Source: Dehalococcoidia bacterium (GTDB taxonomy: Bacteria; Chloroflexota; Dehalococcoidia; Bin125). From it: a stretch of DNA of 64,000 nucleotides. Each line of letters begins with the position of its first letter. Position 1 is the first letter of the stretch. The notes under the pieces are model-generated. The model saw only the letters and a program-made list of their open reading frames with translations, was not told where the DNA came from and searched no databases. Location of the stretch: positions 298,198 to 362,197 of the forward strand of contig JAJDWB010000007.1 in the NCBI GenBank assembly GCA_022825855.1, in the 5' to 3' direction. The position numbers and the translations under genes are program-made. Shown here piece after piece: positions 42,283-50,505 of the stretch.

Positions 42283-42933
42283 TTAGAGTCGAACCTGGAC
42301 GACGAGGGCGTCGTAGCCGTGACCCCGGAGGGCCCGGGCGGTCAGCTCGGCATCCGACCGTTTCAGGAATCGTCCGACACGGACCCGGTGAACCCCGTCA
42401 CCCGCGGTCACCTCGACGCCCGAGTACCCGTCGCCGCGGAGCTTCCTGGAGAACTCCTCGGCGGTCTGGCGGCGGCCAAAAGCCGCTACCTGCACGGTGA
42501 AGGGGATCCGCGGGGGAATGTTCGCCACCGTCAGCCTCACCTGCGCCACTCCCTGCCGGACTATGCCGAGACGGCGCGCCGCCTCGTGCGAGAGATCGAT
42601 CACCCGGGAGCCGACGAAGGGGCCGCGGTCGTTGATCCGGACCTGGACGGTGGCGCCCGTCGCCAGGTTCGTGACTTCCACGATGGTTCCGAAGGGCAGG
42701 GTGCGGTGGGCGGCGGTCAGCGCGCCGGGGTCCATCGGCTCGCCGCTCGCGGTGGGCCGGCCCCGCTCCTCGATGCCGTACCACGAGGCTTCGCCGACCG
42801 TGGCGAGGTCCGGCGGGGTCGCCGCCGGCCGGTTGGTGCTGGCGCACCCGCCGGCGAGCATGGCGAGGATCGCGAGGAACCCGGCCCGCGCCCATGGCAC
42901 CGGGTCGTGCGTCCTGAGTCCCGGGGACCTCAT
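42283..42933 (-). CDS. rlpA: RlpA-like septal-ring lipoprotein with SPOR domain
   Basis: 216 aa. Lipoprotein signal with lipobox LAGGC, then a double-psi beta-barrel domain (GEASWYGIEERGRPTASGEPMDPGALTAAHRTLPFGTIVEVTNLATGATVQVRINDRGPF, including the catalytic-type H and D) and a C-terminal SPOR domain (PFTVQVAAFGRRQTAEEFSRKLRG to YDALVVQVRL) that binds denuded peptidoglycan. RlpA is a lytic transglycosylase acting at the septum. ATG 42933 overlaps the stop of the DinB-like gene (ATGA). Confidence 0.9.
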   Translation of the reverse strand: MRSPGLRTHDPVPWARAGFLAILAMLAGGCASTNRPAATPPDLATVGEASWYGIEERGRPTASGEPMDPGALTAAHRTLPFGTIVEVTNLATGATVQVRINDRGPFVGSRVIDLSHEAARRLGIVRQGVAQVRLTVANIPPRIPFTVQVAAFGRRQTAEEFSRKLRGDGYSGVEVTAGDGVHRVRVGRFLKRSDAELTARALRGHGYDALVVQVRL

Positions 42934-43493
42934 TGCTTGTACCGCCTGGTGTTGGGATCCACGCCCCGGGGAATGGACAGCGACTGCCACTCGGCCGAGA
43001 ACGCCTTCGCCAGCAGGACGATCTGGCCGGTGTGGTAGGCGAGGTGGAGCACCTGCCTCTCGATGGCCTCCTGCACCAGGAACGCTTCTCCCCGGATCCG
43101 GATGGTGCGGTCGAGGTCGGCGGGACCGAGCTTGGCGAGGTTTGTTTCGAGCAGGGCGAACGCCTCGCGCCACTCGGCCAGCAGTTCATCCCGCGAGAGC
43201 TGGTCGCAGGGATCGAATTCAGATTCGCGGTTCCGGTCCGGTTTCTCGCCGTCCGTGGTCAGGAACTCCGCCCAGCGCGACCGGATGTTGCCGGCCAGGT
43301 GCCGCATCAGGATGGCGATCGAGTTGCTGCCTTCCGACAGCCGGCGGTGGAGCGCCGCGTGATCCGGCGTCTGCCCGATCGCCGCCTCGGCCAGGCGGCG
43401 CAAGCGTCCGAACTCGAAGCGCGCGTTCTCCAGATACAACGCTCCCGCCGGCTGGTGCGGCGCCGATACGAGGCCGTTCGGTCGTTCGTTCAT
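42930..43493 (-). CDS. DinB-like / DUF1572 family protein
   Basis: 187 aa helical-bundle protein. Conserved signatures: SNSIAILMRHLAGNIRSRWAEFLTTDGEKPDRNRESEF, with the metal-site histidine in MRHLAGN, and the C-terminal AIERQVLHLAYHTGQIVLLAKAF (H-x-x-Y-H motif). These match DUF1572, a DinB superfamily clan of likely thiol-dependent or metal-dependent transferases. Cytoplasmic. ATG 43493, no clear ribosome site. It precedes rlpA with a 4-nt overlap. Confidence 0.88.
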   Translation of the reverse strand: MNERPNGLVSAPHQPAGALYLENARFEFGRLRRLAEAAIGQTPDHAALHRRLSEGSNSIAILMRHLAGNIRSRWAEFLTTDGEKPDRNRESEFDPCDQLSRDELLAEWREAFALLETNLAKLGPADLDRTIRIRGEAFLVQEAIERQVLHLAYHTGQIVLLAKAFSAEWQSLSIPRGVDPNTRRYKQ

Positions 43494-43803
43494 GGGAGAG
43501 AGGTGTCTTCAAACCGTGGAGGCGGGACGCGGGCGCGGACCTCGGTCCGCCGGGGATGCTGGACCCGCGAGCGAAACCGCCGGGTTCCGCCGTTCGGGAA
43601 GCCTGTCCGTCACCGGATCGCGGCGGGGCCGCGCGGGGAAGGCAGGCGGGAAGGATAGACGGCGCTGGACATGAAATCCTGCACCTTCGTACGATGCTTG
43701 AAGGCGAGTATAGCAAATGCCCTCTGTTCATGCCAATCCGAGTTCCACCACCCGTCCCGGGAGAGCCCGCGCACCGTTGGATTTCGGCTAGCATTCGCGG
43801 CCC
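43494..43803. other. Intergenic region upstream of sorA
   Basis: 310 bp between divergent genes. AT content rises near 43700-43800, and TAGCAT (43789-43794) in GGCTAGCATT stands 9 nt before the sorA ATG as a possible -10. No gene, RNA or repeat is otherwise recognised. Confidence 0.5.
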
Positions 43804-45003
43804 ATGAGGCCTGTTCCCCCGCTGTCGCGACGGCGGTTTCTCGGCGCCGTTCCGGTCGCCGCCGGCGCGAGCGCGCTGGCGTTCGAGCGGGCCGCCGGAC
43901 AGGGCGCGGGCGCCGTCTTCGGGAAGAGCGGCCTGCGGATCCTGAGCGAGCGGCCGGTGAACGCCGAAACCCTGGTTGCAGACCTCGATCCCCGCTACAC
44001 GCCGAACGACAAGCACTTCGTCCGCAACAACGGCGGGGTGCCGGAGCGAGCCCTCTCCGGGAGTCTCGAGGGCTGGTCGCTCCACGTCGACGGCGAGGTG
44101 GGGAATGCCCTGAATCTCTCGCTCGACGACCTCAAGGCGCGCTTCGAGAACGTGAGCCGCGCCCTCGTGCTCGAATGTGCGGGAAACGGGAGAGCGGCCT
44201 TCCAGCCGGGAGCCTCGGGCAACCAGTGGTGGCTCGGCGCGGTCGGCTGCGCGCGTTACACCGGAGTCCGCCTCCGCGACGTGCTGGAGGCGGCCGGCGT
44301 GCTCGACACCGCCGTCTACGTGGCCTACTACGGCGAGGATCCGCACCTGAGCGGGAATCCCGAGGACGTCGCGATTTCCCGGGGCGTCCCGCTGTCCAAG
44401 GCCATGGACGAGTCCACGCTGCTCGCGTGGGAGATGAACGGCGAACCCCTGCCTCCGCACCACGGCTTCCCGCTGCGGGTGGTTGCCCCGGGCTTCCCCG
44501 CTTCGGCGAGCGGGAAGTGGCTGCGGCGGCTGTGGGTCCGGGACCAGGTCCACGACGGCCCCAAGATGCTGGGCTACTCCTATCGGGTGCCGCGTTATCC
44601 GGTCGCGCCGGGAACCGACGTGGCCGAGGAGGACATGGAGATCATCGGTCCCATGCCGGTGAAGTCCATCATCACCCGGCCCGAAACGGGCGTCCGTCAC
44701 GCCGGCGGCGGACCGCTCGCGATCCGCGGCTGGGCGTGGGCCGGTGACGGGCCGGTGGACGCGATGCACCTGAGCGCCGACTTCGGGGCCACCTGGCTTC
44801 CGTGTCAGCTCGAAGAACCCGAGAACCCTTTCGCGTGGCAACGGTTCGAAGGGTCCATCGCCTTCGACATCCCGGGCCACTATGAACTCTGGGCGCGCGC
44901 GACGGACCACGAGGGACGCCAGCAGCCCATGGTCGTCCCGGGCTGGAACCCGCGCGGCTATCTGAACAACGCGATGCACCGCATCGCGGTCACGGCTCTC
45001 TGA
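43804..45003 (+). CDS. sorA: Periplasmic sulfite dehydrogenase, molybdopterin subunit (SorA-like)
   Basis: 399 aa. TAT signal SRRRFLG (residues 8-14). The sulfite oxidase core follows: NDKHFVRNNGGVPE, DLKARFENVSRALVLE-C125-AGNGR with the Mo-ligating cysteine, GAVGCARYTGVRLRDVLEAAGV, LLAWEMNGEPLPPHHGFPLRVVAPGFPASASGKWLRRLWV, and a C-terminal dimerisation domain (ITRPETG to GRQQPMVVPGWNPRGYLNNAMHRI). Oxidises sulfite to sulfate and passes electrons to the heme subunit SorB. It is followed 1 nt later by a c-type cytochrome. A sulfite or related S/N-oxide substrate is inferred from family. Confidence 0.9.
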   Translation: MRPVPPLSRRRFLGAVPVAAGASALAFERAAGQGAGAVFGKSGLRILSERPVNAETLVADLDPRYTPNDKHFVRNNGGVPERALSGSLEGWSLHVDGEVGNALNLSLDDLKARFENVSRALVLECAGNGRAAFQPGASGNQWWLGAVGCARYTGVRLRDVLEAAGVLDTAVYVAYYGEDPHLSGNPEDVAISRGVPLSKAMDESTLLAWEMNGEPLPPHHGFPLRVVAPGFPASASGKWLRRLWVRDQVHDGPKMLGYSYRVPRYPVAPGTDVAEEDMEIIGPMPVKSIITRPETGVRHAGGGPLAIRGWAWAGDGPVDAMHLSADFGATWLPCQLEEPENPFAWQRFEGSIAFDIPGHYELWARATDHEGRQQPMVVPGWNPRGYLNNAMHRIAVTAL

Positions 45004-45004
45004 G

Positions 45005-45409
45005 ATGAAACGTCTGCACCTTGTTCTTGCCATCGCCCTGCTCCCGGTAGCGGCCTCCGCGGGCGCGGAGGAACGCGGCATCCCGGCGCTTGCCGCCGGG
45101 CAGGAGGACGACGGCCGGGCCCTCATCGACGAGAACTGTCTCTACTGCCACGACGACAGCTACATCAGGTCGTTGAACCTCCCCCGCGAAGAGTGGGAAG
45201 GGGTGCTCGACATGATGATCGGGATGGGCATGCCGCCGCTCGAGCCCGAGACCCAGGAGAAGATCCTGGACTACCTCGAGGAAGAGCACGGTCCCAGGGA
45301 CAGTTCCCCGTCGCCCGGAGCGGGGGCGCCGGCGGACGCGGAAACGGAGACCCTCCCGTGGGCGTTTCCGCGCTACCGCCCGAACCCCCTGTACTGGCGA
45401 GAGCCTTAG
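45005..45409 (+). CDS. sorB: Monoheme c-type cytochrome, SorB-like
   Basis: 134 aa. Signal peptide KRLHLVLAIALLPVAASAGAEE, one heme-binding site C45-LY-C48-H49, then MMIGMGMPPLEPETQEKILDYLEEEHG, where a methionine in the MGMPPL segment is the likely distal ligand. The extended C-terminal tail ([35 protein letters not shown]) is low complexity. It is coupled to sorA by a 1-nt gap, as in SorAB enzymes. Confidence 0.88.
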   Translation: MKRLHLVLAIALLPVAASAGAEERGIPALAAGQEDDGRALIDENCLYCHDDSYIRSLNLPREEWEGVLDMMIGMGMPPLEPETQEKILDYLEEEHGPRDSSPSPGAGAPADAETETLPWAFPRYRPNPLYWREP

Positions 45410-45412
45410 TTC

Positions 45413-45600
45413 GGAGCGCCGGCCTGGAATGCCGGCTTCAGCCGGCACAGCCCGCCGAAGGCGGGCGGCGGGATGGATTCCATGCGCTGGGGTGGCTCGG
45501 CTGCGCGCGCCAATGCACCCGGAGCAGCGACGAACCGCTCGCGGCCCTCGGAGGCTGCTGTGCCCAGGCCGGTGAGCCTTCGGGCTCCCCGAAGTCCCCG
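45413..45600. repeat. Hairpin-rich repeat region downstream of sorB
   Basis: 191-bp gap with three hairpins: GCCGGC-TTCA-GCCGGC (45431-45446), CCCGCC-GAA-GGCGGG (45451-45465) and GAGCC-TTCG-GGCTC (45574-45587). The last has a TTCG tetraloop and lies just before the stop of the minus-strand gene. The stretch 45416-45439 recurs with about 20 of 24 bases at 63857-63880, so it belongs to a dispersed repeat. It likely also ends transcription from both sides. Confidence 0.55.
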
Positions 45601-46179
45601 CTATCTCAGCGGGATGTCGGTGAACTCGTGCTCGTAGATCGCCTCGCGGATCTCTTCGGGACTGGCGCCGTCATCGTGCATTTCCTTGGCCAGGAGGACC
45701 TCCTGGAGACAGGTGCTTCAAGTGGCGGCGTGGTTGTCCACGTAGCAGTCGAGCAGGCTTCCGTGATCTTCCGATGCTCCGTGGCAGCCGCAGAGACACG
45801 GCAACTGGACGAGCACTTCCGGGATTTCCTTGGCGATGGCGTAGGTCGTCTGCAGCGTTTCGTTCTCGTAGGTGGCGGGAGGGAGCGTCACCGGGAAGGG
45901 ACGGGCCTCCTCCACCGAGTCGTAGTAGGGAAACGGCTTGGCCGCCTGGTTCCCCAGGTCATACGCGGCCGCGGACAGGTCCGAGGCCGGCTGCGGGCCG
46001 CTCTCCACGGTCGTGTCCTCGAAGGCGGCGATGAAGAAAACGGCGGCCCCGACCACCAGCAGGCCGATCGCGAGGATCGGCGCGGCGCCCCATCCCTTGC
46101 GGGTGGCGGCGGGCTTGGCGCTGGTCGTTGGAACCGCGGGTTTTCCGGCCCGGGAAGGTGGTGTGCGGCGCTTCTTCAT
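45601..46179 (-). CDS. PCYCGC-type membrane-anchored protein, candidate selenoprotein with in-frame TGA (Sec154)
   Basis: 192 residues if TGA (45718-45720) is read as selenocysteine; otherwise 153. N-terminal basic region, one transmembrane helix (residues 34-51), then an extracytoplasmic domain with P127-C-L-C-G-C132 and DHGSLLDCYVDNHAAT. In PCYCGC family members this is followed by a cysteine pair (HAAxCxxC). Here it is T153-U154-S-T-C157, i.e. the first cysteine replaced by TGA and a U-x-x-C motif left. The frame stays open 38 codons and remains family-like (CLQEVLLAKEMHDDGASPEEIREAIYEHEF) to TAG 45601. A SECIS-like hairpin follows. Divergent from the spermidine-synthase-like gene. Function unknown, probably thiol/selenol redox or metal binding near sulfite chemistry. 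Confidence 0.75.
45690..45706 (-). promoter_or_regulatory. SECIS-like hairpin immediately after the TGA
   Basis: On the minus strand CCAGGAG-GTC-CTCCTGG, a perfect 7-bp stem, begins 12 nt after the TGA. GGUC of the apical loop region falls at nt 18-21. Bacterial SECIS hairpins bind SelB via an apical loop with G in the first positions, 16-37 nt after the UGA; in E. coli fdhF the GGUC lies at about 19-22. The element is inside the coding region, as required. Confidence 0.65.
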
Positions 46180-46206
46180 GACGAGGCCGTATCGTAACTT
46201 GTCTCC

Positions 46207-48291
46207 ATGCCCCGCCGACTCTGGCTCTCCGGCGCCGCGGTCTTCCTCGCGGCGATGCTCCTCTTCGTGGTGCAGCCGCTCGCCGCGCGCAGCCTGCTCC
46301 CGTGGTACGGCGGGGCCCCGATGGTGTGGGCGGTCGCGCTCTTCTTCTTCCAGGCGGTGCTTCTCGGGGGGTATCTCTACGCGCACCTGCTGGTCACGCG
46401 CCTCGCCCCGCGCGTCCAGTTGGTGGCCCACGGCGTCCTCCTCGCGCTGGCCGCGCTGGCCAGCCTGCCGCCGCTCCCCGACCCCGGCTGGGCGCCGGCC
46501 GGCGGGGAAGCGCCTGCGGGGTGGATCCTGCTCACGCTCCTGGTCACCCTGGGGCCGGCCTTCTTCGCTCTCGCGGCGACTACGCCGCTGGTGTCGGCCT
46601 GGGTGGCCCGGTCCGGCCCTGCGGCAGCCGACGGCCCGGCGGCAACCGGTGTCTACCGGCTCTACGCCCTCTCGAATGCCGGGTCGCTGATCGGTCTGGC
46701 GGCGTATCCGCTGCTGCTCGAGCCGCTCCTGGGGCTGGGCGGGCAGGGACGGCTGTGGTCGGCGGGGTTCGTGGCCTTCGCCGCACTGACCTTCCTGGCC
46801 GGAGTCTTCTCCGTGCGGGCTTCCGCCGGGGACGCGGACCGCGCGGCCCCGCCGGCCCGGTCCGGGCTCGGTGATTTCCACGCGTCGGCCTTCCTGCTCG
46901 CCGCGGTCGGCTCGCTGGCGCTGGTGGCGGTCACCACCCATCTCACCCGCGACGTGGCGGCGGTGCCGTTCCTGTGGATCGCCCCCCTGGCCCTGTACCT
47001 GCTCACGTTCATCCTCGCGTTCCGGGGCGGAGATCCGTATCCGCGGCGGCTCCTCGTGCCCCTGTTGCTGGTTTCGGTGGCGGCGTGCTTCTACGTCTGG
47101 TTCCAGGACATCACCTACGGTCTCGAGCGCGCCCTGCTCGCGCACGCGGTGGCGGCGCTCGGGTTCCTGTTCACCGGCTGCTGGATTACCCATGGGGAGA
47201 TCGTCCGGCGGAAGCCCGCGCCGTCGCGCCTCACCGGGTTCTACCTGTCGATGACGGCCGGCGGTGCTCTCGGGGGACTCCTCGCGTCCATCGGCAGTCC
47301 GCTGCTCTTCCCGAACGTCTGGGAGTATCCGCTCGCGCTGGTGCTCGCGGTGCTGGTCGCCTTCGGCGTCGCCACGCCGCCCCGGGGGGCGTTCCGATCG
47401 TTCGCCCGGAAGGCCGTTCCCGCGGCCACCCTCGGGGTCGCCATCGCCATCAGCGCGCTCGAACACCGCCGTCCGCTGACCGCCACCCGGAACTTCTTCG
47501 GAGTCGTGCGCGTGATGGAGGCCTATCCGGGCACTCCGGACTGGCGGCGCGACATGTGGCACGGGGGGATTGCGCACGGCTCCCAGTGGTTCACCCCCGG
47601 GCGCCGCCGCGAGCCCACCCTCTACTACTACGAGGGGACGGGCATCGAGGCGGTGCTGAACCGGCACCCCAACCGGCGGCTGGTGCGGCCCCTGCGGGTG
47701 GCCGTCGTCGGGCTCGGGACCGGATCCATCGTCGTCCACGGGCGTCGCGGGGACGTGTTCCGGTTCTACGAACTCGACCCCCAGGTGGTTCAGGCGGCGC
47801 GCGAGTCCTTCACCTTCCTCGACGATGCGCCGGCGGAGGTGGAGGTGGTGCTCGGGGACGGGCGGTTGAGCCTGCTGCGGGAGGAAAGCGCCGGAGAGGA
47901 GGGCTTCGACGTGATCGTGCTCGACGCGTTCGCCGGCGACGCCATCCCGGTCCATCTGCTCACCGCGGAAGCATTCGATCTCTACCGGAGCCGGCTCGCG
48001 CCGGGCGGCACGATCGCGGTGCACATCTCGAACCGCCACGTGGACCTCGCCCCGGTGATCCGGGCCCAGGGGCTCCGCCTGGACCTGCTGTCGCTGCTCA
48101 CGGTGAGTGACCCGGATCCCGACCGCTTCCACTACACCGCGACCTGGGTGCTGCTCAGCCTGAACACGGACCTCATCACGGACCCGAGCCTGCTCGGGAG
48201 GGCGGAGCCCTGGGCGGGAGAGGCCGCCGATCCGGGCGAGCGGTTCCTGTGGACCGACGACCATTCCAACCTGCTGGACGTGCTCCGTTAG
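46207..48291 (+). CDS. Membrane-fused spermidine synthase-like protein
   Basis: 694 aa. The first about 420 residues have 10-12 hydrophobic helices (LFVVQPLAARSLLPWYGGAPMVWAVALFFFQAVLLGGYLYAHLL is the start). The C-terminal third is a SAM-type Rossmann domain like spermidine synthase: VAVVGLGTGSIVVHGRRGDVFRFYELDPQVVQAARESF, VVLGDGRLSLLREE, FDVIVLDAFAGDAIPVHLLTAEAFDLYRSRLAPGGTIAVHISN. The acidic putrescine-binding residues are not clearly kept, so amine transfer is uncertain. Such fusions are widespread in Acidobacteriota and Proteobacteria with unknown function. ATG 46207. Confidence 0.87.
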   Translation: MPRRLWLSGAAVFLAAMLLFVVQPLAARSLLPWYGGAPMVWAVALFFFQAVLLGGYLYAHLLVTRLAPRVQLVAHGVLLALAALASLPPLPDPGWAPAGGEAPAGWILLTLLVTLGPAFFALAATTPLVSAWVARSGPAAADGPAATGVYRLYALSNAGSLIGLAAYPLLLEPLLGLGGQGRLWSAGFVAFAALTFLAGVFSVRASAGDADRAAPPARSGLGDFHASAFLLAAVGSLALVAVTTHLTRDVAAVPFLWIAPLALYLLTFILAFRGGDPYPRRLLVPLLLVSVAACFYVWFQDITYGLERALLAHAVAALGFLFTGCWITHGEIVRRKPAPSRLTGFYLSMTAGGALGGLLASIGSPLLFPNVWEYPLALVLAVLVAFGVATPPRGAFRSFARKAVPAATLGVAIAISALEHRRPLTATRNFFGVVRVMEAYPGTPDWRRDMWHGGIAHGSQWFTPGRRREPTLYYYEGTGIEAVLNRHPNRRLVRPLRVAVVGLGTGSIVVHGRRGDVFRFYELDPQVVQAARESFTFLDDAPAEVEVVLGDGRLSLLREESAGEEGFDVIVLDAFAGDAIPVHLLTAEAFDLYRSRLAPGGTIAVHISNRHVDLAPVIRAQGLRLDLLSLLTVSDPDPDRFHYTATWVLLSLNTDLITDPSLLGRAEPWAGEAADPGERFLWTDDHSNLLDVLR

Positions 48292-48371
48292 CCGACGGAA
48301 CTCTCGACGTTCCGGGAACGTTGGCGAAAACGCTTACGATTCCCGGTTCTCAAGATCATCGGAGGTTCCGG

Positions 48372-50444
48372 ATGACCCGAATGAGTCCCTTTTGCGCGCC
48401 CGGCAAACGCCCGCTCCAGGTCGCGGGCATCCTGGCGGCCGCGCTGGCGTTCACCGTGCCGCTCGCGGCGCAGAACCGCGACATGCCCGAAGGCGAATGG
48501 CGCTACCAGAGCGGCGACGCCTGGGGTACCCGCTCGTCACCGCTGAACGACGTCAATGCCGACAACTTCGGCGACCTGGAGGTCGCCTGGATGTGGCGGG
48601 GCGACAACTACGGGCCGAAACCGAGCTTCCTCTCGAAGTCCACCCCGAGCTACATCAACGGGAAGCTCTATACGGTGGTGGGCTACCGCCGGACCGTGGT
48701 CTCCATCGATCCCGCCACCGGGGAGACGCTGTGGACCTACGCGGAGCCGGACACCCGGCGCTTCGAGGAGTCCATGCGTTCGAGCTACGGCAAGGGCGTC
48801 GCCTACGCCGAGATCGACGGGCGGCTGGTCATCTACGTGGTCTCCCCGGCGTTCTTCCTGCACGCGTTCGACGGCGAGACCGGCGAGCACATCGAGGACT
48901 GGGGCGAGCCGGTGCCGATCCCCGGATTCCCGAAGACCGGCGTCGTGGACCTCCTCGCCCACTTCGGCTACAACTACGACCCCTACGAGGGGTTGGCCCC
49001 CACCGTGGGGTACATCACGAACTCCTCGCCCCCGATCGTGGTGAACGGGACCATCGTGGTGGGGAACTCCGCCGCGCAGGGATACCACCAGACCCGGATC
49101 GAGAACGTCCCCGGCGACATCCTCGCGTTCGACGCGCGCACCGGCGACTTCAAGTGGAAGTTCAACGTGACGCCGCGCTCCGAGGACGACTTCGCGGCCA
49201 GCACCTGGGAGAACGACGCCTGGAAGTGGACCGGCGACGTCTCCTCGTGGGCCCCGCTGTCGGCCGATCTCGAGCGGGACATCGTGTACATCCCGACCAA
49301 CGCGCCGACGATCGACTTCTACGGCGGGTTCCGGCCGGGAGACAACCTCTTCGGCACGAGCGTGATCGCGCTCAACGCCCAGACCGGCGAGCGGGTCTGG
49401 CACTTCCAGACCACCCACCACCCCATCTGGAACCACGACCTCCCGAACGTCCCGATCCTGGTGGACGTGGAGGTGGACGGCGAGAAGGTGCCGATGGCCA
49501 TCCAGACCACCAAGCAGGGGTACACCTTCGCCTTCAACCGGGAGACCGGCGAGCCGGTGTGGCCCATCGAAGAGGTCGAGGTCCCGCAGTCCATCGTGCC
49601 GGGCGAGAAGCTGTCGCCCACCCAGCCGGTCCCGACGAGGCCCGCGCCGGTCGAGATGCTCGACCTCAGCGAGGACAACCTGATCGACTACACCCCCGAG
49701 CTGAGGCAAAAGGCCATCGAGATCGTCTCCGAGTACACCGTGGGCGGCCCCTACATGCCTCCGATTCCCAAGGGCTACAGCGAGAACAAGGGGTGGGTCG
49801 CCTGCGGCGTCCACTCCGCGGTCAACATCACCCACCCGGCCGCCCTCGACCCCGGGACCGGGATCCTCTACCAGTCCTCCGGTCCCAACTGCTCGGGCCG
49901 CATCGTGCAGCCGGGCGTGGACGCCGATCAGCCGGACCACGACTGCACCTCGCCCAGCGGCAAGTGCACCACCATCGGCGAGACGATCTCCGACTGGGTC
50001 AACTACCGCGCGATCGGAATCCCCGGCCCGGACGGGCTGCCCATCTACAAGCCGCCCTACAGCCGGGTGACCGCCATCGACATGAACACCGGCGAGCACC
50101 TCTGGTGGGTCCCGGTCGGCGAGCCGAACGACCGGATCAAGAACCACCCGGCCCTCGAGGGCGTGGATCTGTCGAACGTGGGCGGCCAGGGCCGCGCGAT
50201 CCTGATGGTGAGCGGCGACCTGCTGCTCACCACCGAGGGGATGGCCGGACCGCCGGTCCTGAACGCCCACGACAAGCTGACCGGCGAGAAGGTCGGCAGC
50301 ATCGAGCTCCCGGCGATCGGGATGTACGGCATGATGACCTACAAGCACGAGGGAAAGCAGTACATCGTGGTGCAGACCGGGCAGCGGGGCCGGGTGCCGG
50401 AGTCGTACGTGGCGCTGGCCCTGCCGGAGGCCGAGGGGAACTGA
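48372..50444 (+). CDS. PQQ-dependent (quinoprotein) dehydrogenase
   Basis: 690 aa eight-bladed propeller with signal (AGILAAALAFTVPLAAQN). GGAGG lies 6 nt before ATG 48372. Motifs: GDAWGTRSSPLNDVNADNFGDLEVAW, ATGETLWTYAEPDTRRFEESMR, NGTIVVGNSAAQGYHQTRIENVPGDILAFDARTGDFKW, WNHDLPNVPILVDVEVDGEKVPM, and W-motif repeats such as NAQTGERVWHF and NTGEHLWW. Oxidises alcohols or aldoses in the periplasm; no heme c site is present, so electrons go to a separate acceptor. Substrate unknown. A strong hairpin follows the stop. Confidence 0.9.
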   Translation: MTRMSPFCAPGKRPLQVAGILAAALAFTVPLAAQNRDMPEGEWRYQSGDAWGTRSSPLNDVNADNFGDLEVAWMWRGDNYGPKPSFLSKSTPSYINGKLYTVVGYRRTVVSIDPATGETLWTYAEPDTRRFEESMRSSYGKGVAYAEIDGRLVIYVVSPAFFLHAFDGETGEHIEDWGEPVPIPGFPKTGVVDLLAHFGYNYDPYEGLAPTVGYITNSSPPIVVNGTIVVGNSAAQGYHQTRIENVPGDILAFDARTGDFKWKFNVTPRSEDDFAASTWENDAWKWTGDVSSWAPLSADLERDIVYIPTNAPTIDFYGGFRPGDNLFGTSVIALNAQTGERVWHFQTTHHPIWNHDLPNVPILVDVEVDGEKVPMAIQTTKQGYTFAFNRETGEPVWPIEEVEVPQSIVPGEKLSPTQPVPTRPAPVEMLDLSEDNLIDYTPELRQKAIEIVSEYTVGGPYMPPIPKGYSENKGWVACGVHSAVNITHPAALDPGTGILYQSSGPNCSGRIVQPGVDADQPDHDCTSPSGKCTTIGETISDWVNYRAIGIPGPDGLPIYKPPYSRVTAIDMNTGEHLWWVPVGEPNDRIKNHPALEGVDLSNVGGQGRAILMVSGDLLLTTEGMAGPPVLNAHDKLTGEKVGSIELPAIGMYGMMTYKHEGKQYIVVQTGQRGRVPESYVALALPEAEGN

Positions 50445-50458
50445 CCGCCGCCGGTGAA

Positions 50459-50487
50459 CCGGGGGCGGACGCGCTTTCCGCCCCCGG
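50459..50487 (+). terminator. Rho-independent-like hairpin after the PQQ dehydrogenase
   Basis: CCGGGGGCGGA and TCCGCCCCCGG form a perfect 11-bp stem with a 7-nt loop, 15 nt past the stop. No T tract follows, but stem strength makes it the best terminator in the window. Confidence 0.55.
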
Positions 50488-50505
50488 GGCCGGCCTCGCC
50501 GGAAG

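Noticed and set aside
45718..45720. Simple nonsense mutation or natural end at TGA
   Set aside because: Family-like sequence goes on in the same phase, the TGA replaces a conserved cysteine and is followed by a SECIS-like hairpin. Kept as alternative but less likely.
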